Shown here one piece after another: positions 1 through 8,153 of a stretch of 64,000 nucleotides of DNA; the stretch's first letter is position 1; the number at the start of each line of letters is the position of its first letter. The notes under the pieces were generated by a model. It was not told where the DNA came from. It was given only the letters and a program-made list of their open reading frames with translations, and ran no database searches. This stretch comes from Kutzneria viridogrisea (GTDB taxonomy: Bacteria > Actinomycetota > Actinomycetes > Mycobacteriales > Pseudonocardiaceae): the NCBI GenBank assembly GCA_014138725.1, contig JACJID010000006.1, forward strand, positions 700,122 through 764,121, given 5' to 3'. The translations under genes and the position numbers were made by a program.

Positions 1-38
1 TCATGTCCGTGCTGGCGGAGGAGTGGGCGGCCCGCTGA
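1..38 (+). CDS. 3' end of a gene cut by the window edge
   Basis: The frame set by position 3 reads eleven codons (MSVLAEEWAAR) and stops at TGA 36-38. A strong hairpin begins on the last base of the stop codon, as expected at the end of a real gene. Everything upstream lies outside the window, so no product can be named, and the ATG at 3 may be an internal codon. Confidence 0.4.
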   Translation, partial: MSVLAEEWAAR

Positions 39-82
39 GCGGGGCTCGCCGGGGGCGTGGAACTCCCCCGGCGAGCCCCGCT
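38..82. terminator. strong hairpin terminator between convergent genes
   Basis: A perfect 18-bp stem (38-55 with 65-82, arm AGCGGGGCTCGCCGGGGG) closes a 9-nt loop. It lies between the stop of the left-edge gene and the stop of the protease on the other strand, so it can end transcription from both sides. There is no U-tract, which is usual for actinobacteria. Confidence 0.8.
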
Positions 83-94
83 CGGTCCAACCCG

Positions 95-116
95 ACTGAC
101 TGAAAATTCAGTCAGT
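95..116. promoter_or_regulatory. 22-bp perfect palindrome over the protease stop codon
   Basis: Arms ACTGACTGAA and TTCAGTCAGT flank two A residues. The palindrome covers the TGA of the protease gene (112-114, minus strand). Its shape resembles a TetR-family operator, but its place at a 3' end is odd for an operator. The same sequence with one change recurs inside the helicase gene at 7586-7606. Confidence 0.5.
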
Positions 117-873
117 GGCGGTCGACGCGTACCGCGCCGCCGGTGACCTGGCCGATCCAGCTGCTGTAGGCCGAGACGTCGGTGTAGATGTTCTCGCTGG
201 TGCCACATGGGTCCTGGCCGCCGCTGGTGGCGCCGACCAGTGCCCAGCCGGAACCGGACTTCACGATCGCCGGTCCGCCCGAGTCGCCGTGGCACGCGCT
301 GGCGTTGCGCTTGCCGTCGAAGCACAGCTTGCCGGTCATGTCGCCCCACCAGGAGCAGCGCTCGGAGTCGAGCACGCCCAGCTCCACCTGCTTGAGCCGG
401 CGTGGCGAGCCCTGCCCGTTCGGGTTCTCCGCGCCCCAGCCCAGCATCCGCACCGTCGAACCCGGTTGCGGGGTGCTGCCGATCTGGACCGGTGCCTGGC
501 TGGCCGCCCGGTCCAGGTGCAGCAGGGCGATGTCGTTGTTCAGCCGGGAGTTGTCGAAGTCGGGGTGCACCACGACCTCGGTGATCCGGGCGTAGGTGCC
601 GCCCGAGGTGCGGTCGTTGGAACCGATGCGCACCGCGTAGGCCGAGGCGTCCTGCTGGGCGCAGTGCCCGGCGGTGACCAGCCACTGCGCGGAGATCAGG
701 CTCGCTCCGCAGTAGTGGTCGAACTGGCCGGGCACCTGTAGTGACGCGGCGAACGGGTAGTTCTCGGTGGCGGTGGTCCCGCCGATGATGGTCGGTGCGG
801 CGGTGGCGGTCTGCGTGCTGACCACCAGTCCGGCCAGAACGGCCAGCAGGGTGCCGATCTTGCGCAGCCTCAT
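112..873 (-). CDS. secreted S1 serine protease (chymotrypsin/trypsin fold)
   Basis: A 253-residue extracellular endopeptidase. Residues 1-26 form a signal peptide (basic MRLRK, hydrophobic core, TATAA end). The mature chain probably starts at IIGG (29-32). The catalytic triad is visible: His70 in TAGHC, Asp114 in NNDIALLHL, Ser198 in GDSGGP. The residue six before the catalytic serine, which sets the S1 pocket, is Ser192 rather than Asp, so chymotrypsin-like rather than trypsin-like specificity is inferred. Length is normal for secreted actinobacterial members. The start ATG at 873 has a GGAAAGGGG ribosome site. The LysR gene lies upstream on the same strand, 112 bp away, so co-transcription is possible but unproven. 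Confidence 0.92.
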   Translation of the reverse strand: MRLRKIGTLLAVLAGLVVSTQTATAAPTIIGGTTATENYPFAASLQVPGQFDHYCGASLISAQWLVTAGHCAQQDASAYAVRIGSNDRTSGGTYARITEVVVHPDFDNSRLNNDIALLHLDRAASQAPVQIGSTPQPGSTVRMLGWGAENPNGQGSPRRLKQVELGVLDSERCSWWGDMTGKLCFDGKRNASACHGDSGGPAIVKSGSGWALVGATSGGQDPCGTSENIYTDVSAYSSWIGQVTGGAVRVDRH

Positions 874-956
874 CGAGGCCCCTTTCCCCAGGGATTCGCA
901 GGGTTCACCGGACCGGCGCAGGAGCCGGAACGGATAACCGGATCATCAGGGAGAAA

Positions 957-971
957 GGGCCCGAAAGGCCC
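957..971 (-). terminator. short hairpin between LysR and protease genes
   Basis: GGGCC (957-961) pairs with GGCCC (967-971) around a 5-nt loop, 15 bp after the LysR stop codon on the minus strand. A TTTCT run follows on that strand. The stem is only 5 bp, so termination would be weak. Confidence 0.35.
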
Positions 972-985
972 ATCTCAGCTGCACA

Positions 986-1990
986 TCAACCTGAGTTATG
1001 CCCAAGTTCGCCGAGCACGAGCGCGGCGTCCAGATCCGCGTGCGCCTTGGGGTTGTCCGCCCACCACTTCGCGTAGTACGGGTTGCGGTCCACAGAGGTC
1101 CGGTAGGCCCGCGCCGCGCTGGTGAAGAACTCCCGCCGGTAGTGGGCGAACGGCCCGTCCGCCTTGGTGGCCACGTACATCGTGGTGGTGAACGGGTCCC
1201 CGCGCAGCTGGCGGATGGCGATTCCGTCGGCGGAACGCGAGGCGGGCGCGGCCGGTGCGACGGCGCCGGAGAGCACCAGTGCGCGAGCAGTGCTCACTTC
1301 TGTGGCGTAGTGCGTTCGGCGCGGGCTGAAACCGGCGGCGCGGCAGGCCGAATCCAGTGCGTGCCGCAGGCTGTCCGTCTCCGGCGGCGGGGTGACCCAG
1401 TCGAACCCGGCCAGCTCCGCGAGCTCGATCGACTCGTGCGCGGCGAGCGGGTGGTCCTCCGCGATCATCACGAACTGCGGCTCGACGAGCAGCTCGCGCA
1501 GCTCGATGCCGCGCAGCTCGGCCGCGTCCAGCCCGTCGAAACCGAAGATCACCGCGAAGTGGATGCGGTCGCCCGCGAGCATCTCCAGCAGCGGGGCGGC
1601 GTGCGTCTCCACCCGCGCCTGCACGTCCTTGCCGCCGGTCAGCGCCTTGAGCTGGGTCACCAGCTCGCCGAGGAACAGCACCGGCTCGGTGCCCACCGTC
1701 AGCAGGGCCTGCCCGTCCGGCTGGCGTGGGCCCTTCGCGACCTGCACGAGCTGGTCGAGGTCGGCCAGGATCTGCCCGGCCAGCGCCACCACCTCGCGGC
1801 CCAGTGCGGTCGGCCGGGTGCCCGCCGCGGTGCGCTCGAACAGCTGCCCGCCGAGGAACTTCTCGATCCGGTGCAGCTGGGCGGTCAGCGCGGGCTGGGT
1901 CAGTCCCAGCGCGGCGGCCGCCTTGGTCACGCTGTTGGACTCCGCGATCGCACACATCGTGCGCAGGTGTCGCAGCTCAAGGCCGTTCAC
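986..1990 (-). CDS. LysR-family transcriptional regulator
   Basis: A 334-residue DNA-binding regulator. The N-terminal winged helix starts at once (ELRHLRTMCAIAESNSVTKA, then GLTQPALTAQLHRIE), followed by a periplasmic-binding-protein-like effector domain from about residue 85 to the end. GTG at 1990 was chosen because the LysR helix begins four codons later and GGGAGGTGG lies upstream. The longer open frame up to 2158 adds residues with no LysR similarity. LysR proteins usually control a neighbouring or divergent gene, but no divergent gene starts here, so the target is unclear; the downstream secreted protease is one candidate. The C-terminus (about residues 290-334) is longer than usual and rich in aromatic residues. 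Confidence 0.88.
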   Translation of the reverse strand: MNGLELRHLRTMCAIAESNSVTKAAAALGLTQPALTAQLHRIEKFLGGQLFERTAAGTRPTALGREVVALAGQILADLDQLVQVAKGPRQPDGQALLTVGTEPVLFLGELVTQLKALTGGKDVQARVETHAAPLLEMLAGDRIHFAVIFGFDGLDAAELRGIELRELLVEPQFVMIAEDHPLAAHESIELAELAGFDWVTPPPETDSLRHALDSACRAAGFSPRRTHYATEVSTARALVLSGAVAPAAPASRSADGIAIRQLRGDPFTTTMYVATKADGPFAHYRREFFTSAARAYRTSVDRNPYYAKWWADNPKAHADLDAALVLGELGHNSG

Positions 1991-2222
1991 GAGGTGGGCC
2001 ACCTCCCGGTCCGCGCATGGCGCAAGGCGTGATCGGCCAACCATAAGCCATGGTGATGGGCCAATGGGATGGGAACAGTTGGGCCGAACCGTGCAGACTG
2101 TTGTCCCCAACACCGGTCGGGGCCGAGGTCCGCGCAGCCACCCTGCCACGCGCGGCACTGCTCGTGAAGGCCCGGGACGGCGGCTGCCGCGTGCTCTGCG
2201 GGGGTAGGCACGCGACGTCGTA

Positions 2223-2277
2223 TGCCATGAAAGTGCCGTTCGTGGCGTTCAACGCCACGAACGGCACTTTCATGGCA
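2223..2277. repeat. dispersed hairpin repeat, ATGAAAGTGCCGTTC type, copy 1
   Basis: A perfect 27-bp inverted repeat (2223-2249 with 2251-2277) leaves a 1-nt loop. The outer core is TGCCATGAAAGTGCCGTTC and the inner arm is GTGGCGTT. It lies 4 bp from the GH87 stop codon. Both strands can be read as a short MKVPF...NGTFM peptide, a by-product of the symmetry rather than a gene. It may also act as a terminator. Other copies are at 8094, 16484, 19957, 34001, 34095 and 34187. Confidence 0.9.
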
Positions 2278-2281
2278 AGTC

Positions 2282-5200
2282 CTATGCGCCGTTGATCGTG
2301 AAAGTGCTCGTCGTGTTCCTGACGTTCTGGTAGTTGTTGCTCAGCTTCAGGTTGGTGAAGGTCACCGAGCCCACCGCCGGACCCTGGTTGGCCTCCGGCA
2401 TCTCGTTGGCCCACAGCCCGAAGCCGGACTTGGCGTCGAAGGCGTCACCGCTGCGCTGCGCCCCGGAGATGGACACGTTGGTGAACGTGGTGTCCTTGAT
2501 CGGGAACTGCGGCTGGCCGCCGACGTAGTTGGTCTGGAACATGATGCCGCTGTAGGTCGGGTCGACGATGTCCACGTCGCTGACCCGGATGCCCTGGAAC
2601 ACCTTGGACGCGGAGAAGGCCCAGATCGCCGGGAAGGTCTGCCCGCCCCAGAAGTGGCCGCCCGCCCGCACCAGGGAGATGTTCTGCAACTGGGTGGGCG
2701 GGTCGGCGCCGAACCCGTTCATCGGGTACCCGAAGTCCAGCGAGCTGATCGTGATCCCGGAGTACGCGAGGGTGTCGGCGATGTAGATGTTGCGGAAGGT
2801 GTTGGCGTAACCGCCGTACACCGCCACGCCCGCGGCCCGCCAGGTCAGCGTGCTGGACAGGTTCTCGTACAGGTTGTCCTTCTCGTCGGCGCCCCCCGCG
2901 TCGATGGCGGAGAACAGCGCGAAGCTGTCGTCGCCGGTGGCGCGGGCGTCGTTGTTGAACACGTGGTTGTTGGTGCTGCCGTTGGTCATGTTGACGCCGT
3001 CGGCGAAGGTGTCCCGGATGCGCGAGTTGGAGATGGAGACGTAGTCGGTGTTCGCGCCCCAGTACATGCAGACCATGTGCTCGACCCAGATGTTGTCGAT
3101 GGTCATGTTCGCCACGTTGGCGAAGTCGAACACCTTGCCCGGGCCGTCGATGCGCGAGGTGTAGTTGCCGAAGTAGGCGAACCCGGCGAATGTCGAGCCG
3201 TTGGCGGTGGCGTCGGCCCGGAAGCCCACGTCGGTGTTGTCCTGTGTGGACGGTGCGCGGAACCGGGTGAACCAGGGCCCAGCGCCGACCACCTTGATCG
3301 CCTTGCCGTACACCTGGAACTTCTGCGCGGTGTCGTAGTCGCCCGGGGGCAGGTAGACGCCGACCGCGTTGCTGTCCTGCCGTGCCTTGTCCAGCGCGTT
3401 CTGTACGTCCTGGTGGCCGAACCCGGTGGGCACGACGTACCTGGCCGGGTCCGGGTTGGCCTGCGCGCCGGCCTGTTCCAGGTTGATGCAGTCGATCGCG
3501 AAGGTGCCGTTGTTCGCGGCGTCCTTCTGCAGGCGGATCTTGCTGCCCTGCGGCACCGTGGTGCCGAGCAGGAGGTTGGCCTCGTCGTAGACGTGCCTCG
3601 GCGCACCGGCACCCGGCGAGTTGCTCGGGCCGGACTCCGAGCCGTACAGCCAGGCGTACTTGGAGGTCAGGCTGATCGGCTTGAGGAACTTGCCGTCGAC
3701 GTAGACGTTCAGGGTGGCGTCCGTGCCGTCCGGGATGGAGAACCTGGTCACCAGGGTGTTCGTGCTGGCCCTGGTGGTGAACTCCATGTAGCTGCCGGTG
3801 CTGTTCAGTGTCACCGCCTTTCGGCCGGACGCCTCACCGGCCAGGTCGCCGATCGTCCTGTTCGGACCGATAACCTGCGCCCCGCCGCCGAGCACGCCGT
3901 CCTCGGCCTCGTACATGTCGTAGGGCATGTTGGCGCCCCGCCCGACGAACAGGGACTTGGTGCTGGTGTTGTTGCCCTGCTTGACCGGCAGCTCGTTGGT
4001 GTCGTTGTCCAGCACCACCTTCACCGTGTACCGGCCGTTGACCGCGGCCCAGCCGCCGAGGTTGACCGGACCCGCCGTGGCACCGGGCGCGATGGTGCCG
4101 GTGTAGGCGCCGGTGAGCGTGCGCACCGTGCCACCGTTGGCATCCAACAGGGTCAGCGTGATCCCGTGCGAGCCGGCGGCCGAGGCGACGCTGCCCTGGT
4201 TGCGGATGCCCACGGAGAAGGCGACCTGGTTGCCCGCGGACGGGTTGTCCGGGGTCCAGGACACCGAGGAGGCGATCAGGTCGGAGCTGGCCACCGGGGT
4301 GACGACCAGTGCGCTCGGGCTGGTGTAGTTGTTGTTCGACTCGTTCTGCTCGATCACCCTGTTGGACTCGTCCACCTTGGCGGTGAGCTGGTAGCTGCCC
4401 GCGTCACGGGTGCCGATGTCCGCCGAGACCTGCGCCGATGCGCCCGCCGCCAGCGCGCCGACCTGACCGGTGCCGACCTTGGTCGTACCGAGGTAGAAGT
4501 TCACATCGCTTGCGCCAGAAGGAAGAGTGCCCGCGTTGCGGACCGTGGCGCTCACCGTGACCGGCGTGTTCTCCACCGGCGCGGCGGGGGTCCACGAGGT
4601 GTCCGTGACGGTCAGGTCCGGGTTCGCCGAGGGCGTGCCGATCACCTGGAACTCCGCGACCTGACCACCGGGCGCGCCGGAGTTGGCGTCGATCCGCAGC
4701 TGTACCTCGGCGGCCGTGGCGGTGACCGGGATGGTCACGAGGTTGCTGCTGGCCGGGTCGAAGGTGTAGGTCGCCTGGCCCACCAGCGAGGTGAAGGCCT
4801 GCGAGTTCTGGTCGCGGCCGAGCACCTGGAGGCTCTGGGTCCGCTTGCCCCATGCCGGGTCCGGGTTGAGCTTGACCACCACTGAGCTGATGTCCGCGTT
4901 GGCGCCCAGGTTCACCGACAGCGTGCCGGGGAAGCCGGTGCTCTCCCAGTAGGTGGTGACGCTGTCGTCGTTGGCGTTGGTCTCCACGAAGGTCTGCGCG
5001 TGCGAGCTGGCGGTGATCGGCTTGCCCACGGCCAGGTTCTTGCCGTTGCCGCCGCCGCTGCCCTGCCGGGTCACCGCGTTGCTGTTCGCCGACTGGTTGC
5101 CCGCGGCGTCCCTGGCCCGCACGAAGTAGCTGACCGCCGTGCCCGCGGGCTGCGTGTCGGTGTAGGTCAGCGCGGAACCGGCCACGCTGGTGCGCAACGT

Positions 5201-5851
5201 GTTGTTGGCGTACACGTCGTAGCCGGTGACGCCCACGTTGTCGCTCGCGGCGTTCCAGGTGAGCTTGATCTGCCCGGAAGCCGGTTCGGTGTAGGCCAGG
5301 TTGGTCGGCGCACTCGGTGGGGTCGTGTCGACGCCGCCGCTGGGGCCGTACACCTCGAACTCGGACAGCTGACCCGCTGGCCAGCCGGTGTTCGCGGTGA
5401 TCGCCAACCGCACGAAGCGGGTGGTGACCGCGCCGAACTGGAGGCCGACCGTGTTGCCGTTCGCCGGGTCGAAGACGTGCTGAGCAGAGGGCAGCACGTC
5501 GGTGAAGTCCTCGCCGTTCGCGCTGGCGCGCACGGCGAAGGTCTGCGTGCGGGCCTCCCAGGTGGCGGGGAGCTTCAGCACGAGGTGGTCCACCGGCACC
5601 GTGGCGCCGAGATCGACCTGGATCCACTGCGGGAACACGTTGTTCGTGCTCTCCCAGTAGCTGGCCTGGTTGCCGTCTCCAGCGTTGGCGGCTGCGTAGG
5701 GGCTGGTCGAACTGCTCGCGGTGACCGTCCCGCCCTGGGCGAGGTTGCGGGCACCGGAGGCGGGGGCCGACAGCCCGACAGCGGTCAGCGTGACGACGGT
5801 CGTGGTCAGCAGCAGGGCGGCCAACCGGGGGAGGAGGCGTCTGGTTGTCAT
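2282..5851 (-). CDS. secreted multi-domain alpha-1,3-glucanase (GH87/mycodextranase type)
   Basis: A 1189-residue secreted glycan hydrolase. From the N-terminus: signal peptide (1-34), discoidin/F5-8C domain (about 35-169), fibronectin III (175-263), second discoidin domain (270-404), two CARDB-like domains (410-517 and 520-635), a CBM35-like domain starting MPYDMYEAEDG (642-794), and a right-handed beta-helix catalytic domain (804-1189). The CBM35-plus-helix part (NPDPARY, SRIDGPGKVFDF, WVEHMVCMYWGANTD) matches what I recall of streptomycete GH87 mycodextranases, which cut alpha-1,3-glucan of fungal walls. A pectate-lyase-like role is the alternative. ATG 5851 has GAGG upstream; the frame to 5890 lacks a signal sequence at its start. 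Confidence 0.85.
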   Translation of the reverse strand: MTTRRLLPRLAALLLTTTVVTLTAVGLSAPASGARNLAQGGTVTASSSTSPYAAANAGDGNQASYWESTNNVFPQWIQVDLGATVPVDHLVLKLPATWEARTQTFAVRASANGEDFTDVLPSAQHVFDPANGNTVGLQFGAVTTRFVRLAITANTGWPAGQLSEFEVYGPSGGVDTTPPSAPTNLAYTEPASGQIKLTWNAASDNVGVTGYDVYANNTLRTSVAGSALTYTDTQPAGTAVSYFVRARDAAGNQSANSNAVTRQGSGGGNGKNLAVGKPITASSHAQTFVETNANDDSVTTYWESTGFPGTLSVNLGANADISSVVVKLNPDPAWGKRTQSLQVLGRDQNSQAFTSLVGQATYTFDPASSNLVTIPVTATAAEVQLRIDANSGAPGGQVAEFQVIGTPSANPDLTVTDTSWTPAAPVENTPVTVSATVRNAGTLPSGASDVNFYLGTTKVGTGQVGALAAGASAQVSADIGTRDAGSYQLTAKVDESNRVIEQNESNNNYTSPSALVVTPVASSDLIASSVSWTPDNPSAGNQVAFSVGIRNQGSVASAAGSHGITLTLLDANGGTVRTLTGAYTGTIAPGATAGPVNLGGWAAVNGRYTVKVVLDNDTNELPVKQGNNTSTKSLFVGRGANMPYDMYEAEDGVLGGGAQVIGPNRTIGDLAGEASGRKAVTLNSTGSYMEFTTRASTNTLVTRFSIPDGTDATLNVYVDGKFLKPISLTSKYAWLYGSESGPSNSPGAGAPRHVYDEANLLLGTTVPQGSKIRLQKDAANNGTFAIDCINLEQAGAQANPDPARYVVPTGFGHQDVQNALDKARQDSNAVGVYLPPGDYDTAQKFQVYGKAIKVVGAGPWFTRFRAPSTQDNTDVGFRADATANGSTFAGFAYFGNYTSRIDGPGKVFDFANVANMTIDNIWVEHMVCMYWGANTDYVSISNSRIRDTFADGVNMTNGSTNNHVFNNDARATGDDSFALFSAIDAGGADEKDNLYENLSSTLTWRAAGVAVYGGYANTFRNIYIADTLAYSGITISSLDFGYPMNGFGADPPTQLQNISLVRAGGHFWGGQTFPAIWAFSASKVFQGIRVSDVDIVDPTYSGIMFQTNYVGGQPQFPIKDTTFTNVSISGAQRSGDAFDAKSGFGLWANEMPEANQGPAVGSVTFTNLKLSNNYQNVRNTTSTFTINGA

Positions 5852-5893
5852 GGGCGTACCTCGCAGTGGGGAGGGGCCGGAGGCAAACACTTA

Positions 5894-5906
5894 CAGCAAG
5901 TTGCTG
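5894..5906. promoter_or_regulatory. palindrome upstream of the glucanase gene
   Basis: CAGCAA and TTGCTG flank one G, 43-55 bp before the glucanase start and downstream of its inferred promoter. The position fits a repressor roadblock site for sugar control. It does not match the CebR-type box seen at the GH16 gene. The regulator is unknown. Confidence 0.35.
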
Positions 5907-5950
5907 AAAATTTGCGTAATGCTGTATTGGTTTTGCAGGGAGTTGCCACA

Positions 5951-5979
5951 GGGTTACAGACGCACTTCGGCCACGTCAA
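5951..5979 (-). promoter_or_regulatory. candidate sigma-70 promoter for the glucanase gene
   Basis: On the minus strand TTGACG (5974-5979) and TAACCC (5951-5956) are separated by 17 bp. Transcription would start near 5944, giving a leader of about 90 nt. The -35 box is good and the -10 box is weak. Confidence 0.4.
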
Positions 5980-6022
5980 TGGTTGGTCGGGCAATCGCCC
6001 GAGTGGCGGCTCGAACCGGAGA

Positions 6023-8017
6023 TCAGCGAGCGGCGGCGAGCGCGGCGGGCAGTTCACCCGTGTGCAGGATGGTCAGCCTGGAGATCGCTCGGGTCAGCGC
6101 GATGTAGAGCAGCCGGAGCCCGTCCTGCCCGGCGGCGGTGATCAGTTCCGGCTCCAGCACCACCACGTGGTCGAACTCCAGGCCCTTGGCCAGGCTCGCG
6201 GGCACCAGGGAGAACTTGTGCTCCGCCTCGTCCTCGTGCGGCAGCCCGGCGGTGATGCCCGCCGCGGCCAGCCGCCTGCGGACCGCGGTGAACCGGTCGT
6301 CGGCCAGCACCACGCCCACGCTGTCCGGGTGCTGCTCGGCGGCCCGCAGCAGTTCCACCAGCGAGTCCGCGGTGTCCTCGCTGGCCTGGACCTCCAGCGC
6401 GCCCGGCACGTGCCGTCCCGAGACGGTCGGCGGCAGCTCGGGGGAGATCTCCGGCAGCAGGGAGTTGGCCACCCGCACGATGTCGCGCGGCACCCGGTAG
6501 CTGGTCGTCAGTTGCAGCACCCGGCTCGGCACGCCCAGGTGTTCGGCCACCGCCCGCCAGCTGCCCGCCGCCCACGGGGTGGTGCGCTGCGCCATGTCCC
6601 CGAGCAGGGTGGCCGAGTCCACGCAGCGGCGCATGATCGCGCGCAGTTGCAGCGGGGACAGGTCCTGGGCCTCGTCGATGACCACGTGGCCGAATCGGGT
6701 CGGCGGCTCGACCAGGCTGGCCAGCTCGTCGAGCAGGAAGCGGTCCGCCAGCGACCACTTCGCCCGGCCGACCGAGGCGGGAGCGCTGGGCCACAACAAC
6801 AATCGCTGTTCCTCGGCGGTGAGCACGCCCTCGGCGGCGCGGCCGAGCAGGTCGGCGTCGGAGAACAGGTCGACCAGCACCTGGGCCGGGTTCACCGTGG
6901 GCCACACCGAGGCGGCCAGCTCGCGCACCGACTTCGCGCGGGCGATCCGCCGCATGTCCGCGTCGCTGGGGGCGTGTCCCCGCGTCTCCAGCTCGCGCCG
7001 CACGTGCGCGGTGATCCGCTCGATCAGGTGCGCCCTGGCCCGTGCAACCGGAACCCGTTGTGCCACCAGGTCTTCGCTGAGCTCGCGCACGGTCTCCGGG
7101 TGGATCCGCACGTAGGGGCTCGACTCGCGGACCACCGTGTCCTCGGTGGGCAGGCGCACGCCCGCCCACAGCGCCGCGGCGAGCACCTGTGCCATCCGCG
7201 CGTCGCCCTTCAGCGCCGCGACCTCCGCCGTCTCCGGTACCGGTTTCCGCTTCGCCGCAACGAGTTCGTCCACCGACAGGTGCACGACCTGGCTCTCGCC
7301 CAGTGCGGGCAGCACCCGGCTGATGTAGCGCACGAACAGGTCGTTCGGCCCCACCACCAGCACCCCGCTGCGCCGCAGCTTCGTGTGCTCGAACAACAGG
7401 TAGGCGGCGCGGTGCAGGCCGACCGCCGTCTTGCCGGTGCCCGGACCGCCCTGCACGATCAGCGTGCTGGCCAGTTCGGTGCGCACGATCTCGTCCTGGT
7501 CGGGCTGGATCGTGGCCACGATGTCGCGCATCGGTCCGACGTGGGTGCGCTCGATCTCGGCGATGACCAGCTCACTCAGCCCTGCACTGACTGAATTCTC
7601 AGTCAGCGGCTCGTCGTCGAAGCTGGTCAGCGCCCCGTCGGCGGCGAACCCGAACCGCCTCCTGCGGGTGACCTCCATCGGCTGCCCGGGGCTGGCCCGG
7701 TAGAAGCGCGCCGCCATGGGGGTCCGCCAGTCGATGACCACCGGCTCGTCCTGCTCGTCACTGACGTGGCGGCGTCCGATGTAGCAGGGCCGCGGCTCCG
7801 GGCCGTCGATGCGCCCGAAGAACAGCGGCGACTTGTTCTCGTCGCGCAGTTGCTCGGCCCGCCACTCCAGCCAGGCCACCGCCTCCTCGTCCCCCGGACG
7901 CGCGCGGGCGCGCTCGGCGAGTTCGAGTAGTTGCGCGCGGCTGCTGCGCAGACACGCGTGCGCGTGGACCAGGTATTGCTGTTCGGCGCGGAGTTCTTCT
8001 TCGGCGTGCGAGCTCAC
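6023..8017 (-). CDS. helR: HelD/HelR-like UvrD-family ATPase acting on RNA polymerase
   Basis: A 664-residue superfamily 1 ATPase. The N-terminal coiled coil (AEEELRAEQQYLVHAHACLRS) is typical of HelD. The Walker A motif GGPGTGKT lies near residue 190 and the Walker B DEAQD near 447, with late helicase motifs ALTRAISRL close to the end. HelD removes stalled RNA polymerase; the HelR subtype in actinobacteria also protects it from rifamycins. The length is somewhat shorter than usual (about 700-750). The start is GTG 8017. I looked for a rifamycin-associated 19-bp inverted element upstream and did not find a convincing one, so the HelR subtype is an inference. An odd palindrome lies inside the gene at 7586-7606. 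Confidence 0.85.
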   Translation of the reverse strand: MSSHAEEELRAEQQYLVHAHACLRSSRAQLLELAERARARPGDEEAVAWLEWRAEQLRDENKSPLFFGRIDGPEPRPCYIGRRHVSDEQDEPVVIDWRTPMAARFYRASPGQPMEVTRRRRFGFAADGALTSFDDEPLTENSVSAGLSELVIAEIERTHVGPMRDIVATIQPDQDEIVRTELASTLIVQGGPGTGKTAVGLHRAAYLLFEHTKLRRSGVLVVGPNDLFVRYISRVLPALGESQVVHLSVDELVAAKRKPVPETAEVAALKGDARMAQVLAAALWAGVRLPTEDTVVRESSPYVRIHPETVRELSEDLVAQRVPVARARAHLIERITAHVRRELETRGHAPSDADMRRIARAKSVRELAASVWPTVNPAQVLVDLFSDADLLGRAAEGVLTAEEQRLLLWPSAPASVGRAKWSLADRFLLDELASLVEPPTRFGHVVIDEAQDLSPLQLRAIMRRCVDSATLLGDMAQRTTPWAAGSWRAVAEHLGVPSRVLQLTTSYRVPRDIVRVANSLLPEISPELPPTVSGRHVPGALEVQASEDTADSLVELLRAAEQHPDSVGVVLADDRFTAVRRRLAAAGITAGLPHEDEAEHKFSLVPASLAKGLEFDHVVVLEPELITAAGQDGLRLLYIALTRAISRLTILHTGELPAALAAAR
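7586..7606. promoter_or_regulatory. near-copy of the 95-116 palindrome inside the helicase gene
   Basis: Arms ACTGACTGA and TCAGTCAG flank ATTC. Reversed, it matches 96-116 at 20 of 21 positions. It encodes LTENSVSAG in the helicase, a stretch between conserved motifs. The function is unknown. Confidence 0.45.
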
Positions 8018-8093
8018 GGTTCGTCCCCCCCAAGGCGGGGCAGACTACCGAGGGCTGCTCATCGCGGCGAACTGTTTTCGGCGGCTGGGGTGA

Positions 8094-8142
8094 CGTGAAG
8101 GTGGCTTTCACTGCGCCCAGCGCAGTGAAAGCCACCTTCACG
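8094..8142. repeat. dispersed hairpin repeat, GTGAAGGTGGCTTTCAC type, copy 2
   Basis: A 23-bp perfect stem (8094-8116 with 8120-8142) leaves a 3-nt loop. It has the same architecture as the copy at 2223 but different bases in both arms, all still paired. It lies 12 bp past the stop of the metallo-hydrolase gene and upstream of the helicase start. Confidence 0.85.
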
Positions 8143-8153
8143 CCACTACTCGG

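Noticed and set aside
2223..2277. Short MKVPF...NGTFM ORFs at the hairpin repeats as genes
   Set aside because: The peptide is forced by the palindromic DNA, reads on both strands, has no ribosome site, and changes with the arms.
2654..4885. 743-codon open frame antisense to the GH87-type gene
   Set aside because: Its translation is a low-complexity Val/Gly/Arg/Asp mix with no domain, as expected from the reverse of a GC-rich gene with strong domain matches.
8018..8093. Rifamycin-associated element upstream of the HelR-like gene
   Set aside because: Only a short CCCC-GCCTT-GGGG pairing is present, not the expected 19-bp inverted repeat.
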